A stretch of 64,000 bases of DNA from Peribacillus sp. FSL P2-0133 (GCF_037975445.1 NZ_CP150254.1:1114001-1178000), one strand, 5' to 3'. Positions 26,424 through 36,655 are shown, counted from the stretch's first letter. Made by a program: numbers and translations. Notes: generated by a model not told the origin, from the sequence alone.

Positions 26424-27752
26424 ATGTACAATCCGGAAATTGAAACGGCTTCGCGTGCTGAAATGGCAAGTTTACAATTGGCTCGCCTAAAAAAAACGAT
26501 AAGCCATGTATATGAAAATGTACCTTATTACAGAGAAAAATTTAGGGAGATGGGCCTAGGACCAGAAGATATACAAACCCTAAACGATGTAATAAAGCTT
26601 CCCTTTACAAAAAAACAGACTCTTCGTGATCAGTATCCATTCGGTTTATTCGCCGTTCCGATGGAGGATGTCACACGAATTCATGGTTCATCCGGAACAA
26701 GCGGAAAGCCTACAATTGTCGGGTATACGAAAAATGATTTGGAAAACTGGGCAACAATCGTCGCACGTGGAATTGTAGCAGCAGGAGGTCGCAAGTCAGA
26801 TATTTTCCATAACGCATATGGATATGGTCTGTTTACAGGGGGCCTTGGTTTGCATTGCGGTGCAGAAAAGCTAGGAGTTGCGACAGTGCCCATTTCAGGT
26901 GGGAATACCGATCGGCAGATTACCATCATCAATGATTTTAAACCGCGCGGCATTTGTGGAACCCCTACTTATATTTTGAATATCGCCGAAAAGATGGAAG
27001 AGATGGGAATTGATCCTGCAGATAATGGGCTTGAGTATGGGATTTTCGGAGCTGAGCCATGGTCAGAGGAAATGAGGGCAACACTTGAGAGAAAACTGAA
27101 TTTGAAAGCCATTGATATTTACGGACTAAGTGAAATCATGGGGCCCGGAGTCGCAATAGAATGCCATGAAGCACAGGATGGATTGCATATCGCAGAAGAC
27201 CATTTTCTTGTCGAGGTCATTAACCCGGACACGCTTGAACCAGTGGAGGACGGCGAAGATGGGGAACTTGTCTTTACCAGCCTTACAAAGGAAGCGCTGC
27301 CAATCATTCGTTATCGGACGGGTGATATCGCCTCAATTACCCATGAACCGTGTAAATGCGGGCGGACCACAACTAGAATGTCCCGTGTTAAAGGCAGAAC
27401 GGATGATATGATAATAGTCAGGGGAGTGAATGTATTTCCTTCTGAAATTGAGCGTGTATTATTCCAAATGGAGGGAATTGTGCCTCATTATCAGATTCAT
27501 CTCGTTAAGAAGGGGAAAATGGACGGTGTTGAACTGCATATTGAAATTGAAAGCGGTTTCTATAGGGAGATTGAAGAAGACTTAACGCATGGGAATGTAG
27601 AGATATTAAGGAAAACGATTCAGCATCATTTGAAATCCGCATGTCTTGTAACGATGGATGTTGTTGTCAACATTCCAAAAAGCATACCACGTTCAGAAGG
27701 AAAAGCAATTCGTGTCGTTGATAAGCGGAAGGATGAAGTCATTAGTTTATAA
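26424..27752 (+). CDS. paaK: Phenylacetate-CoA ligase
   Basis: A 442-residue adenylate-forming enzyme that activates phenylacetate with ATP and CoA, the entry step of the pathway. RIHGSSGTSGKPTIVGYT is the P-loop-like AMP signature, IYGLSEIMGPG the second core motif, and RTGDIASI and VKGRTDDMIIVRGVNVFPSEIE mark the hinge and C-terminal domain. Start chosen at ATG 26424 behind GAGGGGGAC; the longer form from 26382 lacks a ribosome site and adds 14 unrelated residues. Length is normal for PaaK. Confidence 0.95.
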   Translation: MYNPEIETASRAEMASLQLARLKKTISHVYENVPYYREKFREMGLGPEDIQTLNDVIKLPFTKKQTLRDQYPFGLFAVPMEDVTRIHGSSGTSGKPTIVGYTKNDLENWATIVARGIVAAGGRKSDIFHNAYGYGLFTGGLGLHCGAEKLGVATVPISGGNTDRQITIINDFKPRGICGTPTYILNIAEKMEEMGIDPADNGLEYGIFGAEPWSEEMRATLERKLNLKAIDIYGLSEIMGPGVAIECHEAQDGLHIAEDHFLVEVINPDTLEPVEDGEDGELVFTSLTKEALPIIRYRTGDIASITHEPCKCGRTTTRMSRVKGRTDDMIIVRGVNVFPSEIERVLFQMEGIVPHYQIHLVKKGKMDGVELHIEIESGFYREIEEDLTHGNVEILRKTIQHHLKSACLVTMDVVVNIPKSIPRSEGKAIRVVDKRKDEVISL

Positions 27753-27820
27753 TTCCGTGCTCATGAACATAATTCTGACGTTCAGTATTTGACTGCTTAT
27801 GTACCGATTGAAATACGTGA

Positions 27821-28192
<372 letters not shown>

Positions 28193-28249
28193 AAGATTCG
28201 TGAAATCCCCTGATAATTTCCTTTTATTATGAAAAAAGACAGAATAGTC

Positions 28250-28278
28250 TTGCATTGAGTATAACAATAAAATATAAT
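28250..28278 (+). promoter_or_regulatory. Candidate sigma-A promoter of paaA
   Basis: TTGCAT at 28250-28255, 17-bp spacer, TATAAT at 28273-28278. The spacer contains ATAACAATAA, so a bound regulator would cover the promoter. Confidence 0.7.
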
Positions 28279-28297
28279 AACGTTATATAAACGTTAT
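28261..28297. promoter_or_regulatory. Candidate operator at the paaA promoter
   Basis: ATAACAATAA (28261-28270) is followed by two CGTTAT half-sites ending at 28286 and 28297. Left half and total span (26 or 37 bp) match the element downstream of the paaK promoter (36 bp). ATAACGTTAT inside it is also a perfect palindrome. Confidence 0.55.
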
Positions 28298-28319
28298 ATT
28301 ACAAAAAGAGGTGATTTGG

Positions 28320-29276
28320 ATGAACGTTCTTTTAAATGATATGGCAGGAGAAGAAAAGCTCAATCAATTCATTGCCAGAATCGAAGCAGGAGAAAAGATA
28401 GAAGCGGATGATTGGATGCCGGAAGAATACCGGGGCACTTTAATCAAGTTAATATCGATGCATGGAATCAGTGAAATCATGGGGGCTCTTCCAGAAAAGG
28501 AATGGGTGCCTAAAGCCCCGACCTTAAATAGAAAACTTGGAATCATGGCAAAGGTGCAGGATGAAATGGGGCATGGGCAATTATTACTTCGGGTAGCCGA
28601 GGATTTGCTAAAGCCGTACGGAAAAAAACGGGATGACCTAATGCAAGATTTGTTTAAAGGAGATTTAAAGTTTCATAATGTTTTCCATATGGAAGCCAAA
28701 TCCTGGGGCGATGCTGGATTGATTGGCTGGCTGGTTGATGGTGCGGCCATCATTTCCCAGACGAACATGCTTGGCGCCTCATACGGACCTTATGCCCGGG
28801 CGTTACAAAGGATTTGCGCGGAAGAAGTTTTTCACGCCCAACATGGTGAAGCGATAATCATGGCTTTGGCTGAAGGGACGGAAGAACAAAGGAAATTGGT
28901 TCAAGACTCCATCGATTATTGGTGGGAATCTTTATTACTTTTCTTTGGACCTCCCAGCAAGAATGAAGTGGGTACATCCAAACAGGATATAACGATTAAG
29001 TACAGAATCAGAACCAGTACGAATGAAGAGCTTCGACAAGCCTTTTTTTCTAAATATGTGAAGCGGATCCTTTCACTCGGTTTTAGCATTCCCGATGAAA
29101 CGCTTAGGTTTGATAAAGCATCTGAATCCTGGATTTACAAACAACCCGATTGGGGGAAATTGAAGGTGTTCGCAAGGAATGAAGGCCCCCGTTCGCAGGA
29201 TCGCTTAAGCCTTCGAAGAATTTCTTATGAAAATAATAAATGGGTACGTGAGGCGTTGGCGCCAAAGGTCATCTAA
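28320..29276 (+). CDS. paaA: Phenylacetyl-CoA epoxidase subunit A (catalytic)
   Basis: A 318-residue ferritin-like di-iron monooxygenase subunit that epoxidises the ring of phenylacetyl-CoA. Two EXXH-type metal motifs are visible, DEMGHGQLLLRVAEDL and EEVFHAQHGEA, plus WVPKAPTLNRKLGIMAKVQ typical of PaaA. Start taken at ATG 28320 with AAAGAGGTG upstream; GTG 28311 overlaps that site. First gene of the paaABCD run, directly behind a candidate operator. Confidence 0.95.
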   Translation: MNVLLNDMAGEEKLNQFIARIEAGEKIEADDWMPEEYRGTLIKLISMHGISEIMGALPEKEWVPKAPTLNRKLGIMAKVQDEMGHGQLLLRVAEDLLKPYGKKRDDLMQDLFKGDLKFHNVFHMEAKSWGDAGLIGWLVDGAAIISQTNMLGASYGPYARALQRICAEEVFHAQHGEAIIMALAEGTEEQRKLVQDSIDYWWESLLLFFGPPSKNEVGTSKQDITIKYRIRTSTNEELRQAFFSKYVKRILSLGFSIPDETLRFDKASESWIYKQPDWGKLKVFARNEGPRSQDRLSLRRISYENNKWVREALAPKVI

Positions 29277-29295
29277 TGGAGGGGGGAAGGACGAT

Positions 29296-29655
29296 ATGGA
29301 AACTAGACAAGGAAATTACTTTGAAGAATTTGAAGTATTCAGCCGTAAAACGCAATCATCACCCGTTCAATACCACTTCAGCCTGCTGGCCCCAAATGAG
29401 GATATTGCCATCATGATGGCGCAAGAAAACTTCATGAGACGTGAAGCGGTTGATGATATCTGGGTCGTGAAAAGACAGAATATACGGAAAATGACGGTCG
29501 AGGAAAAGAAAACGCTTCAACGTATTGATAATAAAGATTACAGGACCACAAAAGGATACGGGTATTTAAAGAAAAAATGGCGGAAGTATGAGCAGGGAAT
29601 GCTCGATGAAAAAGAGATAATGTCTTGGGCTGGAGGTGTAAAAAATGAGGAATGA
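29296..29655 (+). CDS. paaB: Phenylacetyl-CoA epoxidase subunit B
   Basis: 119 residues; FEEFEVFSRKTQSSPVQYHFSLLAPNED is the conserved PaaB N-terminal region, with NFMRREAVDDIWVVKRQNI after it. ATG 29296 follows GGAGGGGGGAAGG, and the longer frame from 29227 only reads into the end of paaA. PaaB bridges PaaAC dimers and is essential in E. coli. The C terminus (about 75-119) carries a lysine-rich tail. It overlaps paaC by 11 bp. Confidence 0.93.
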   Translation: METRQGNYFEEFEVFSRKTQSSPVQYHFSLLAPNEDIAIMMAQENFMRREAVDDIWVVKRQNIRKMTVEEKKTLQRIDNKDYRTTKGYGYLKKKWRKYEQGMLDEKEIMSWAGGVKNEE

Positions 29656-30445
29656 ATCATTGAAGGACATCGCAATCAAGGAATTGCTGCTTCAACTGGC
29701 GGACGATGACTTCATCCATTCATACCGTGGTGCAGAATGGCTTGGACTCGCACCGCATATCGAAGAAGATGTTGCATCCGCTTCGATTTCTCAAGACACG
29801 ATGGGGCATGCAGCCATATATTATAAATTGCTGGATGAACTCGGTGAAGACGATGCAGATAAATTGGCTCACGACCGTCCTGCCAAGGAACGGCGCAATG
29901 CGATCATTCTCGAGTTGGTCAATGGTCCTGGTTACTATTTGAAAGATCCGGAATATGATTGGGCGTTTGCGGTAGTGCGGAATTATTTTTATACCCAAGC
30001 CAAAGCGATTAAGGTTCAATCCCTTCATTCATGTTCATATGAACCGCTTGCTGAGGTGGCACAAAAGGTACAGATGGAACTTTACTATCATTTGATGCAC
30101 TGGAAAACATGGTTCGTCCAATTGCTGGGATCTGGTCACTTGGAAGCGGTTTCGAGAATGAAAGCGGCGATTGGGAAAACAATGCCGGATTTTGCCGGCG
30201 TATTTTCACTTGGACAATATGGAGAGGAAATGGTGGAGCTTGGCTTGATAGAAGGCGAAGCTGACTTACAGAAAAAATGGATTGAGGCTATCACCCCAAT
30301 TTTTGAAAGTGTAGGCTTAGCAACAACTATTGAAATAGGCATGGCAAGAGGTGATGGTCGTAATGGCCAGCATACGGAAGATTTGGAAAAGGCGCTAGAA
30401 ACGTTAAGTGAAGTGTACGCAACCGATAAAGCAGCTTCATGGTGA
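29645..30445 (+). CDS. paaC: Phenylacetyl-CoA epoxidase subunit C (structural)
   Basis: A 266-residue ferritin-like subunit that pairs with PaaA. ELLLQLADDDFIHSYRGAEWLG and SQDTMGHAAIYYKLLDELGEDDADKL are conserved; the metal-binding Glu/His set is incomplete (DTMGH), as expected for the non-catalytic partner. ATG 29645 lies within the end of paaB, so translation is coupled. Length is normal for the family. Confidence 0.94.
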   Translation: MRNESLKDIAIKELLLQLADDDFIHSYRGAEWLGLAPHIEEDVASASISQDTMGHAAIYYKLLDELGEDDADKLAHDRPAKERRNAIILELVNGPGYYLKDPEYDWAFAVVRNYFYTQAKAIKVQSLHSCSYEPLAEVAQKVQMELYYHLMHWKTWFVQLLGSGHLEAVSRMKAAIGKTMPDFAGVFSLGQYGEEMVELGLIEGEADLQKKWIEAITPIFESVGLATTIEIGMARGDGRNGQHTEDLEKALETLSEVYATDKAASW

Positions 30446-30469
30446 ATCAGTGGAAAGGGGAGGGGTACC

Positions 30470-30967
30470 ATGTCGACCATACAGTTAAACACAGAAGAAA
30501 TTTATAAGCTCCTGGAAGACGTTAAAGATCCCGAAATCGATACAGTAAGTATCCTGGATTTGGGGATGGTTGAAGACGTGACGGTTTCGGGCCAGGACGT
30601 TTCGGTAAAAATGCTGCCAACTTTTCTTGGGTGCCCGGCATTGTCGATCATCCAAAAAAATGTGGAAACAGCCCTTCGAGAGCTGCCTGCCGTAAGAAAT
30701 GTAAATGTGGAATTTTTACGTTCCCCTTCGTGGACATCCGATCGAATTACGGAAAAAGGGAAAGCTGGATTGAAGGTTTTCGGAATCTCCCCTCCTCCTC
30801 GACAAATGAAAAGTGATGGATCATGGCATGTGGATTGCCCGTATTGTGAATCAACTTATGTCACGATGGAAAATATATTCGGCCCAACGGCTTGCCGCAG
30901 CATTTTATACTGCAAATCGTGTAAAAATCCGTTCGAAGCGATGAAACCGATGATAAAAATGATCTAA
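30470..30967 (+). CDS. paaD: PaaD, Fe-S maturation factor of the epoxidase
   Basis: 165 residues: a DUF59/MIP18 domain (about 8-95; EDVKDPEIDTVSILDLGMVEDV) and a C-terminal zinc ribbon with DCPYCES and ILYCKSCKNPF. PaaD is thought to help metal-cluster assembly for the epoxidase complex, chiefly for PaaE. Its retention is notable because no paaE gene follows. Confidence 0.93.
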   Translation: MSTIQLNTEEIYKLLEDVKDPEIDTVSILDLGMVEDVTVSGQDVSVKMLPTFLGCPALSIIQKNVETALRELPAVRNVNVEFLRSPSWTSDRITEKGKAGLKVFGISPPPRQMKSDGSWHVDCPYCESTYVTMENIFGPTACRSILYCKSCKNPFEAMKPMIKMI

Positions 30968-30987
30968 TAAAATGGAGGTTTTCTAAA

Positions 30988-31293
30988 ATGGTAAAACTAA
31001 TCGCCCTTTATAAACAACCTGAAAACAAGGAAGAATTCGATGAGCACTACTTCAATGTACATGGTCCGATAACGGAAAAAATTCCTGGTCTTCAAAAAAT
31101 GGAGGTCACTAAAATAGTCGGGACACCAATGGGCAAAGACTCTGAGTATCACATTCTATGTGAAATGTATTATGAAGACCATGATGCACTGCAAAAAGGA
31201 ATGCGTTCTCCGGAAGGCAAAGCATCAGGGAAAGACTTAATGGGCTTTGCGGGGAAACTTGTAACGATGATGATCGGCGAAGAAATAAAATGA
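30988..31293 (+). CDS. EthD-family small protein
   Basis: 101 residues with the EthD ferredoxin-like fold signature: VKLIALYKQPENKEEFDEHYFNVHGPITEKIPGL. SD ATGGAGG precedes ATG 30988, and the stop overlaps the next crotonase gene by four bases. EthD proteins accompany monooxygenases such as the EthB P450, with an obscure supporting or reductase-like role. It occupies the place where paaE stands in classical operons, so it may belong to the epoxidase system. Confidence 0.82.
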   Translation: MVKLIALYKQPENKEEFDEHYFNVHGPITEKIPGLQKMEVTKIVGTPMGKDSEYHILCEMYYEDHDALQKGMRSPEGKASGKDLMGFAGKLVTMMIGEEIK

Positions 31294-32066
31294 ATGCGCT
31301 TCAATTCATTGAAACGTCAATCGAGGACGGCATTGGTTATATCTTTTTAAATCGGCCGAAGCAATTGAATGCGCTTAACAGGAAAATGGTTAGGGAAATC
31401 GTTTCATCCATGGAGGCATTCGACCTCGACCCACAAGTGAAGGTGATTTTGCTGACGGGCAATGGAAAAGCATTTTCTGCTGGAGCTGATATTGACGAAA
31501 TGGCTAACGACAATCCAATTAATCTGGAGTTAACGAACCAATTTGCCGATTGGGATCGAATTAGCCTAGTTAAGAAGCCTGTGATTGGTGCGGTGAAAAG
31601 TTTTGTATTCGGTGGTGGTTTTGAACTTGCTTTATCCTGCGATTTCTTGATTGCCGCCAGCGACACCCAGTTTTCCTTTCCGGAAGTGACTCTTGGAGTC
31701 ATGCCTGGTGCAGGCGGAACGCAGAGGCTGACGAAATTGGTAGGCAAAATGAAGGCGCTTGAATGGATATTGTCGGCTGAAAGGATCAATGCTAAGACAG
31801 CTTTGCAATACGGTTTCATCAATAAGATCGTTGCTCCTGAATTGTTAATGGAAGAATCGATTGATTTTGCTAGAAAGATAGCAAAGCAACCTCCGTTAGC
31901 TGTAAGGCTGATTAAAGAATCCGTCAATAAAGCTGTTGATCTTTCCTTATATGAGGGTATGCAATTTGAACGAAAGAACTTCTATATTCTTTTTGCATCA
32001 GAAGACCAAAAAGAAGGAATGAAAGCATTTGTTGAAAAAAGAAAGCCTAAATTCACAGGCGGATAA
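31290..32066 (+). CDS. Enoyl-CoA hydratase (PaaF-like)
   Basis: A 258-residue crotonase. Signatures: SAGADIDEM, the oxyanion-hole stretch FGGGFELALSCDFLIA and PEVTLGVMPGAGGTQRL, which holds the two catalytic Glu region typical of true hydratases. This supports a PaaF-like hydration of 2,3-dehydroadipyl-CoA, though one of the three crotonases here must cover another step. Overlaps the EthD gene by four bases. Confidence 0.88.
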   Translation: MNALQFIETSIEDGIGYIFLNRPKQLNALNRKMVREIVSSMEAFDLDPQVKVILLTGNGKAFSAGADIDEMANDNPINLELTNQFADWDRISLVKKPVIGAVKSFVFGGGFELALSCDFLIAASDTQFSFPEVTLGVMPGAGGTQRLTKLVGKMKALEWILSAERINAKTALQYGFINKIVAPELLMEESIDFARKIAKQPPLAVRLIKESVNKAVDLSLYEGMQFERKNFYILFASEDQKEGMKAFVEKRKPKFTGG

Positions 32067-32076
32067 GGAGTGCTCT

Positions 32077-32850
32077 ATGTTCGAAACGATCACTTATAGG
32101 GTTGAAAACGGAGTGGCTTGGCTTACTTTGAACCGTCCTGATAAACTTAATTCCTTTACTTCCCAAATGAATAAAGAAATACAAAAAGCGATCAAAACAT
32201 CTGCGGGGTCCGATGAAGTGCGGGCCATTATCATCACAGGGGAAGGCAGGGCCTTTTGCTCGGGACAAGATTTATCGGATTTGGATGATAGCATGAATTT
32301 AGGTCAATTGCTGCGTGAAAATTACGGTCCAATGATGCAGCAAATAGCAAGCTGTGAAAAACCGATCATCGCAGCGGTCAATGGGGTGGCTGCAGGGGCC
32401 GGTTTCAGCCTTGCACTAGCATGCGATTTCCGGCTTGTTTCTGAAAAAGCCAGTTTTATAAATGCCTTTGTCAATATCGGATTGATTCCTGATTCAGGAA
32501 ATCTGTATTACCTTTCGCGGATTGTCGGTCATGCGAAAGCCTTGGAATTATCATTATTAGGGGAAAAGGTTACGGCTAGCGAGGCGAAAAATATCGGGAT
32601 CGCTACAAAAGTGATCAGTGTGGAAGCATGGGACGAGGAATTGAAAGCCTTTGCAGAGAATCTCGCAAACAAACCAACGAAAGCAATCGGCTTAATCAAA
32701 AGATACTTAGAGGCATCCTATCACCTTTCATTGGAAGAATACTTAAAAGAAGAAGCGGAGGGGCAGCGGATCGCTGGCTTAACGAAGGATTATGCAGAAG
32801 GTGTGGCAGCATTCATTGAAAAAAGGAAGGCTCAATTCATAGGCAAGTAA
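32077..32850 (+). CDS. paaG: Epoxyphenylacetyl-CoA isomerase (PaaG-like crotonase)
   Basis: A 257-residue crotonase. FCSGQDLSDLDD and LIPDSGNLYYLSRIVGHAKALELSLLG match PaaG: in place of the hydratase ETTLG...GAGGTQRL it has NIGLIPDSGN, keeping one catalytic acid (Asp) as in the isomerase that converts the ring epoxide to the oxepin. ATG 32077 has AAGGAG upstream; the longer frame reads into the previous gene. Confidence 0.9.
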   Translation: MFETITYRVENGVAWLTLNRPDKLNSFTSQMNKEIQKAIKTSAGSDEVRAIIITGEGRAFCSGQDLSDLDDSMNLGQLLRENYGPMMQQIASCEKPIIAAVNGVAAGAGFSLALACDFRLVSEKASFINAFVNIGLIPDSGNLYYLSRIVGHAKALELSLLGEKVTASEAKNIGIATKVISVEAWDEELKAFAENLANKPTKAIGLIKRYLEASYHLSLEEYLKEEAEGQRIAGLTKDYAEGVAAFIEKRKAQFIGK

Positions 32851-32873
32851 TATAGAAAAGGGAGTGGGAGTAC

Positions 32874-34391
32874 ATGGTAAGAGTTCAAGAGTCAGCATTT
32901 GAAAAGGCGGAAACGAAACGTGATTATTACCACCTGATCATTAATGGAGAAAGAGTGGAAAGCTCTAATGGATCCACGATTGATGCGTACAATCCTGCGA
33001 CTGGTGAAATCATTGCCAAGGTTGCAAAAGCCACTAAGGAAGATGCAGAAAGAGCTGTTCAAGCTGCTCGTGAAGCATTTGATAATGGTAAATGGAAGAA
33101 AACTCCGATCAATAAACGGTCTCGTGTATTGAACAAAATTGCTGCAATCATGCGTTCACGCTTCAATGAATTGGTTGAATTGGAAGTCCTGAACAGCGGC
33201 AAATCCATTTCTGCAGCGCAAGGCCAAGTCATGCAGGCAATTGAAGATTTCGAGTTTTATGCAGGCGCTTTAGTTGCACACCGCGGATCTGTCAATAATG
33301 TTCCTGGTCAATTCCATAACTATACGGAAAAAGAGCCAGTAGGTGTTTGTGCTCAAATCATCCCTTGGAATTACCCTATGATGATGGCAGCGTGGAAAAT
33401 TGCACCAGCAATCGCAGTTGGCTGTTCAGTCATTGTCAAGCCAGCTTCGTTAACGCCGCTGACTGCCATTGTATTAGGGGAAATCTGTTTAGAAGCTGGT
33501 GTTCCTTCAGGCGTGGTCAATATCATTCCAGGGCCTGGATCGGACGTAGGGAATTATCTTGTCGAGCATCCGAAAGTGAATAAGGTGGCCTTCACGGGCT
33601 CTACGCCAATTGGCAGGGATCTCATGGGCAAAGCATCACAGACATTAAAAAGGGTGACATTGGAGCTTGGAGGTAAGTCACCTAATATTGTCTTCGAAGA
33701 TGCGGACCTTGAAGCAGCTATCGATGGATCATTATATGGCATTTTCTACAATACTGGACAGTCTTGCGAAGCTAGATCCCGTTTATACGTTCACGAAGAC
33801 ATATATGATGAGTTCGTTGCCAGATTCGTAGAAAAAACGAAAAAATTGAAATTGGGCAATCCTCTCGACAAAGAAACACACGTCGGTGCAGTCATAGATC
33901 AAGGGCAATTGGATGTAATCGACAATTATGTACAATCTGCCATTACTGACGGAGCGAAAATCCTGACAGGAGGAAAGCCAGCGGTAATTGAAGGTTTCGA
34001 AAACGGTTATTGGTATGAGCCGACGGTGATAGCGAATGTCAATCATGAAATGGATGTAGTGAAAGAGGAAATATTCGGACCGGTTGTTGTCATAATGAAA
34101 TTCAAAGATGAAAAAGAAGCTGTGAGACTCGCAAATGATACGGAATTCGGTTTAGGTTCAGCTCTATGGACAAAAGATGGCGGGCGTGCGACTAGAGTGG
34201 CCAATCAAATAGAAGCGGGAATCGTCATGGTAAATTGCCCATTCTCCGCATTTCCTGGAACACCTTTCGGAGGGTATAAACAGTCAGGGTTCGGCCGGGA
34301 ACTTTGTATTGAGACACTTGATCTTTATACAGAAACGAAAAGCATCATTTCCTATTATGGAAGCCGTCCCTTAAATCCCTTTGGAATTTAA
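32874..34391 (+). CDS. Aldehyde dehydrogenase (PaaZ dehydrogenase-domain function likely)
   Basis: 505 residues, a standalone ALDH: NAD-binding IPWNYPMMMAAWKIAPA, TGSTPIGRDL, Glu264 in VTLELGG and nucleophile Cys298 in NTGQSCEARS. In proteobacterial PaaZ an ALDH is fused to a MaoC hydratase that opens the oxepin ring; here the hydratase part is missing. The gene lies between paaG and paaH, so oxidation of 3-oxo-5,6-dehydrosuberyl-CoA semialdehyde is the likely role. Ring opening must be done by another protein. Sequence flavour is close to betaine-aldehyde dehydrogenases. Confidence 0.88.
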   Translation: MVRVQESAFEKAETKRDYYHLIINGERVESSNGSTIDAYNPATGEIIAKVAKATKEDAERAVQAAREAFDNGKWKKTPINKRSRVLNKIAAIMRSRFNELVELEVLNSGKSISAAQGQVMQAIEDFEFYAGALVAHRGSVNNVPGQFHNYTEKEPVGVCAQIIPWNYPMMMAAWKIAPAIAVGCSVIVKPASLTPLTAIVLGEICLEAGVPSGVVNIIPGPGSDVGNYLVEHPKVNKVAFTGSTPIGRDLMGKASQTLKRVTLELGGKSPNIVFEDADLEAAIDGSLYGIFYNTGQSCEARSRLYVHEDIYDEFVARFVEKTKKLKLGNPLDKETHVGAVIDQGQLDVIDNYVQSAITDGAKILTGGKPAVIEGFENGYWYEPTVIANVNHEMDVVKEEIFGPVVVIMKFKDEKEAVRLANDTEFGLGSALWTKDGGRATRVANQIEAGIVMVNCPFSAFPGTPFGGYKQSGFGRELCIETLDLYTETKSIISYYGSRPLNPFGI

Positions 34392-34400
34392 TAAAACATA

Positions 34401-34494
34401 AAATAGGCGGCTGGCTGAACGGTATGTCGGAAAAGTAATTCAGGTATGGATGAATGCTGATCTGGTTCATCGTAGCCAGCCCCTATTTATTTTT
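34401..34494 (+). terminator. Possible terminator between the ALDH gene and paaH
   Basis: AATAGG-CG-GCTGGCT (34402-34416) pairs with AGCCAGC-C-CCTATT (34473-34487), followed by TATTTTT. The long loop leaves room for read-through to paaH. Confidence 0.5.
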
Positions 34495-34511
34495 GAAGGA
34501 GGAATGAACGA

Positions 34512-35384
34512 ATGATTAGAAATTTAGTGATTGTCGGATCTGGTGTCATGGGCAGGGGAATAGCTTATGTAGGAGCCACAGGCGGCTTTAATGTAGTACT
34601 GGTGGATGTGAATCAGGATGCTTTGGAAAGTGCAAGAAAAGAGATCGATTCCATTTTTGAGAAGGGTGTGCGCTACCAAAAAATCACCCAGGAAGAAGCG
34701 GCAGCCGCAAAAAGCAGATTTTCCTATTCTTCCAATTTGAAAGAATCAGCAGCATATGCCGACTTGATCATAGAGGCAGTTCCGGAAAAGGCGGAAATTA
34801 AGAGGGCAGTCTTCGAAACGATTGAAGTCCATGCAAAAGAAGACTGTTACTTTGCAACCAATACTTCCACGATGAGCCCTACGGAAATTGGTTCTTATGG
34901 AAAGCGTCCCGAAAGAACGATTGCCATGCATTTTTTCAATCCTGTACAAAAGATGCCACTCGTTGAAATTGTACGTGGTCTAGAAACCAGCGATGAAACG
35001 GCAGCCTTAATAAAAGAGGTAGCCGGAAAAATGGGAAAAGAAACCGTGGTCATAAATGAATTCCCTGGGTTTGTTACCAGCAGGATCAGCTGTTTGGTAG
35101 GTAATGAAGCGTTCTATATGCTTCAAGAAGGTTTAGGAACACCAGAAGAAATCGATAAGGCAATAAAGTTAGGGCTGAATTACCCAATGGGACCATTTGA
35201 GCTAGGTGATTTGGTGGGATTGGATGCCCGTTTGAATAATTTAAAATACTTACATAGTAAACTTGGTGAGAAATACCGCCCGGCCCCGCTCCTTGAACAG
35301 TATGTTAAAGCTGGCAGGCTCGGCAGAAAGTCAGGTAAAGGTGTGTACGATTATACAAAAGATGGCGAGCTGGTGAGGAAATGA
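34512..35384 (+). CDS. paaH: 3-hydroxyacyl-CoA dehydrogenase
   Basis: 290 residues; the N-terminal Rossmann motif is VIVGSGVMGRGIAYVGA. MHFFNPVQKMPLVEIVRG carries the catalytic His, and the C-terminal helical domain ends GKGVYDYTKDG. It would oxidise 3-hydroxyadipyl-CoA to 3-oxoadipyl-CoA. GAAGGAGG lies 5 bp before the ATG region, and its stop overlaps the thiolase start by four bases. Butyryl-type 3-hydroxy substrates are also possible. Confidence 0.92.
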   Translation: MIRNLVIVGSGVMGRGIAYVGATGGFNVVLVDVNQDALESARKEIDSIFEKGVRYQKITQEEAAAAKSRFSYSSNLKESAAYADLIIEAVPEKAEIKRAVFETIEVHAKEDCYFATNTSTMSPTEIGSYGKRPERTIAMHFFNPVQKMPLVEIVRGLETSDETAALIKEVAGKMGKETVVINEFPGFVTSRISCLVGNEAFYMLQEGLGTPEEIDKAIKLGLNYPMGPFELGDLVGLDARLNNLKYLHSKLGEKYRPAPLLEQYVKAGRLGRKSGKGVYDYTKDGELVRK

Positions 35385-36589
35385 AGGATGTTGTGATTAT
35401 CGATGCTGTGAGAACACCAATCGGAAGATATAAAGGCGCTTTGAAAAGCGTTCGTCCGGATGACCTCGGTGCAATTGTAATCAAGGCGCTGACCGATCGC
35501 AATCCAGAGCTGCCGCCAGATCAAATTGAAGATGTCATCTTCGGAAATGCAAATCAAGCAGGAGAGGATAATCGCGATGTGGCCAGGATGTCCGCCCTTT
35601 TAGCTGGTCTTCCGGTGAACGTGGCTGGAACGACAATAAATCGTTTGTGTGGATCAGGACTGGATGCCGTCATGTATGCTGCACGCTCCATTGCTGTAGG
35701 TGAAGGCGATATTTATATCGCAGGCGGTACCGAAAGCATGACAAGGGCGCCGTACGTCATGGCCAAACCTGAGAGTGAATTTCCGCGGGGTTCAATGGAG
35801 CTTCAGGATACAACGATCGGATGGCGCTTCACGAATGAGAAACTTAAAGAAATGTATGGCACGGATTCGATGCCTCAAACGGCTGAAAACGTTGCCCGGC
35901 GTTTTTCGGTTTCAAGGGAGGACCAAGATCAATTCGCGTATCAAAGCCAGCAAAAAGCGAAAAAAGCAGTGGAAAATGAGCGTTTCATTAATGAAATCGT
36001 ACCTGTTCGATATATGGATCGTAAAGGGAATGAAGTCATTGTCGAGAAGGATGAACACCCTCGTCCTGACACGACCATCGAAAAGTTGGAAAAACTCAAA
36101 CCGATCTTTAAAGACGGCACTATAACGGCCGGTAATGCTTCAGGCGTAAATGATGGAGCCTCGGCATTACTTTTGATGAGTGCAGAAAAGGCACGGGAGC
36201 TTGGATTGAAACCTCTGGCCAAATATGTTGTAGGGGCGGTAGCGGGCTTAGAACCGTCCATTATGGGCCTTGGCCCGATTCATGCCACTAAAAAAGCATT
36301 GGAGAGGGCAAGCTTGACCATTGAAGACATCGGGCTAGTGGAATTGAATGAAGCATTCGCTTCCCAATCCTTGGAGTGCATCCGCCAATTGAAATTGGAT
36401 CAGGAGAAAGTGAATGTCAACGGCGGGGCAATAGCGTTTGGCCATCCGCTCGGTGCAAGCGGGGCGCGTATTTTAACAACGCTCGTCCACGAAATGAAAA
36501 AGCGGAATGTCCGCTATGGTCTTGCGACGATGTGTGTAGGCGTTGGCCAAGGCATTTCAGCCATTATAGAAAATATTGAAAAAGATTGA
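35381..36589 (+). CDS. paaJ: 3-oxoadipyl-CoA thiolase
   Basis: A 402-residue thiolase. Catalytic Cys lies in [18 protein letters not shown]; the His is in [16 protein letters not shown] and the second Cys in [30 protein letters not shown] matches the PcaF/PaaJ type. It would release acetyl-CoA and succinyl-CoA at the end of the pathway. Coupled by overlap to paaH. Confidence 0.92.
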   Translation: MKDVVIIDAVRTPIGRYKGALKSVRPDDLGAIVIKALTDRNPELPPDQIEDVIFGNANQAGEDNRDVARMSALLAGLPVNVAGTTINRLCGSGLDAVMYAARSIAVGEGDIYIAGGTESMTRAPYVMAKPESEFPRGSMELQDTTIGWRFTNEKLKEMYGTDSMPQTAENVARRFSVSREDQDQFAYQSQQKAKKAVENERFINEIVPVRYMDRKGNEVIVEKDEHPRPDTTIEKLEKLKPIFKDGTITAGNASGVNDGASALLLMSAEKARELGLKPLAKYVVGAVAGLEPSIMGLGPIHATKKALERASLTIEDIGLVELNEAFASQSLECIRQLKLDQEKVNVNGGAIAFGHPLGASGARILTTLVHEMKKRNVRYGLATMCVGVGQGISAIIENIEKD

Positions 36590-36599
36590 TGGTGGGGCC

Positions 36600-36640
36600 G
36601 GCCCTTATTAGATTTATCTGCATAAGGGTCATTTTTTTTA
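36600..36640 (+). terminator. Terminator after paaJ
   Basis: GCCCTTAT / ATAAGGGT with a T8 tail, between the thiolase and the last crotonase gene. Confidence 0.75.
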
Positions 36641-36655
36641 AGGGGGAGGAGACTC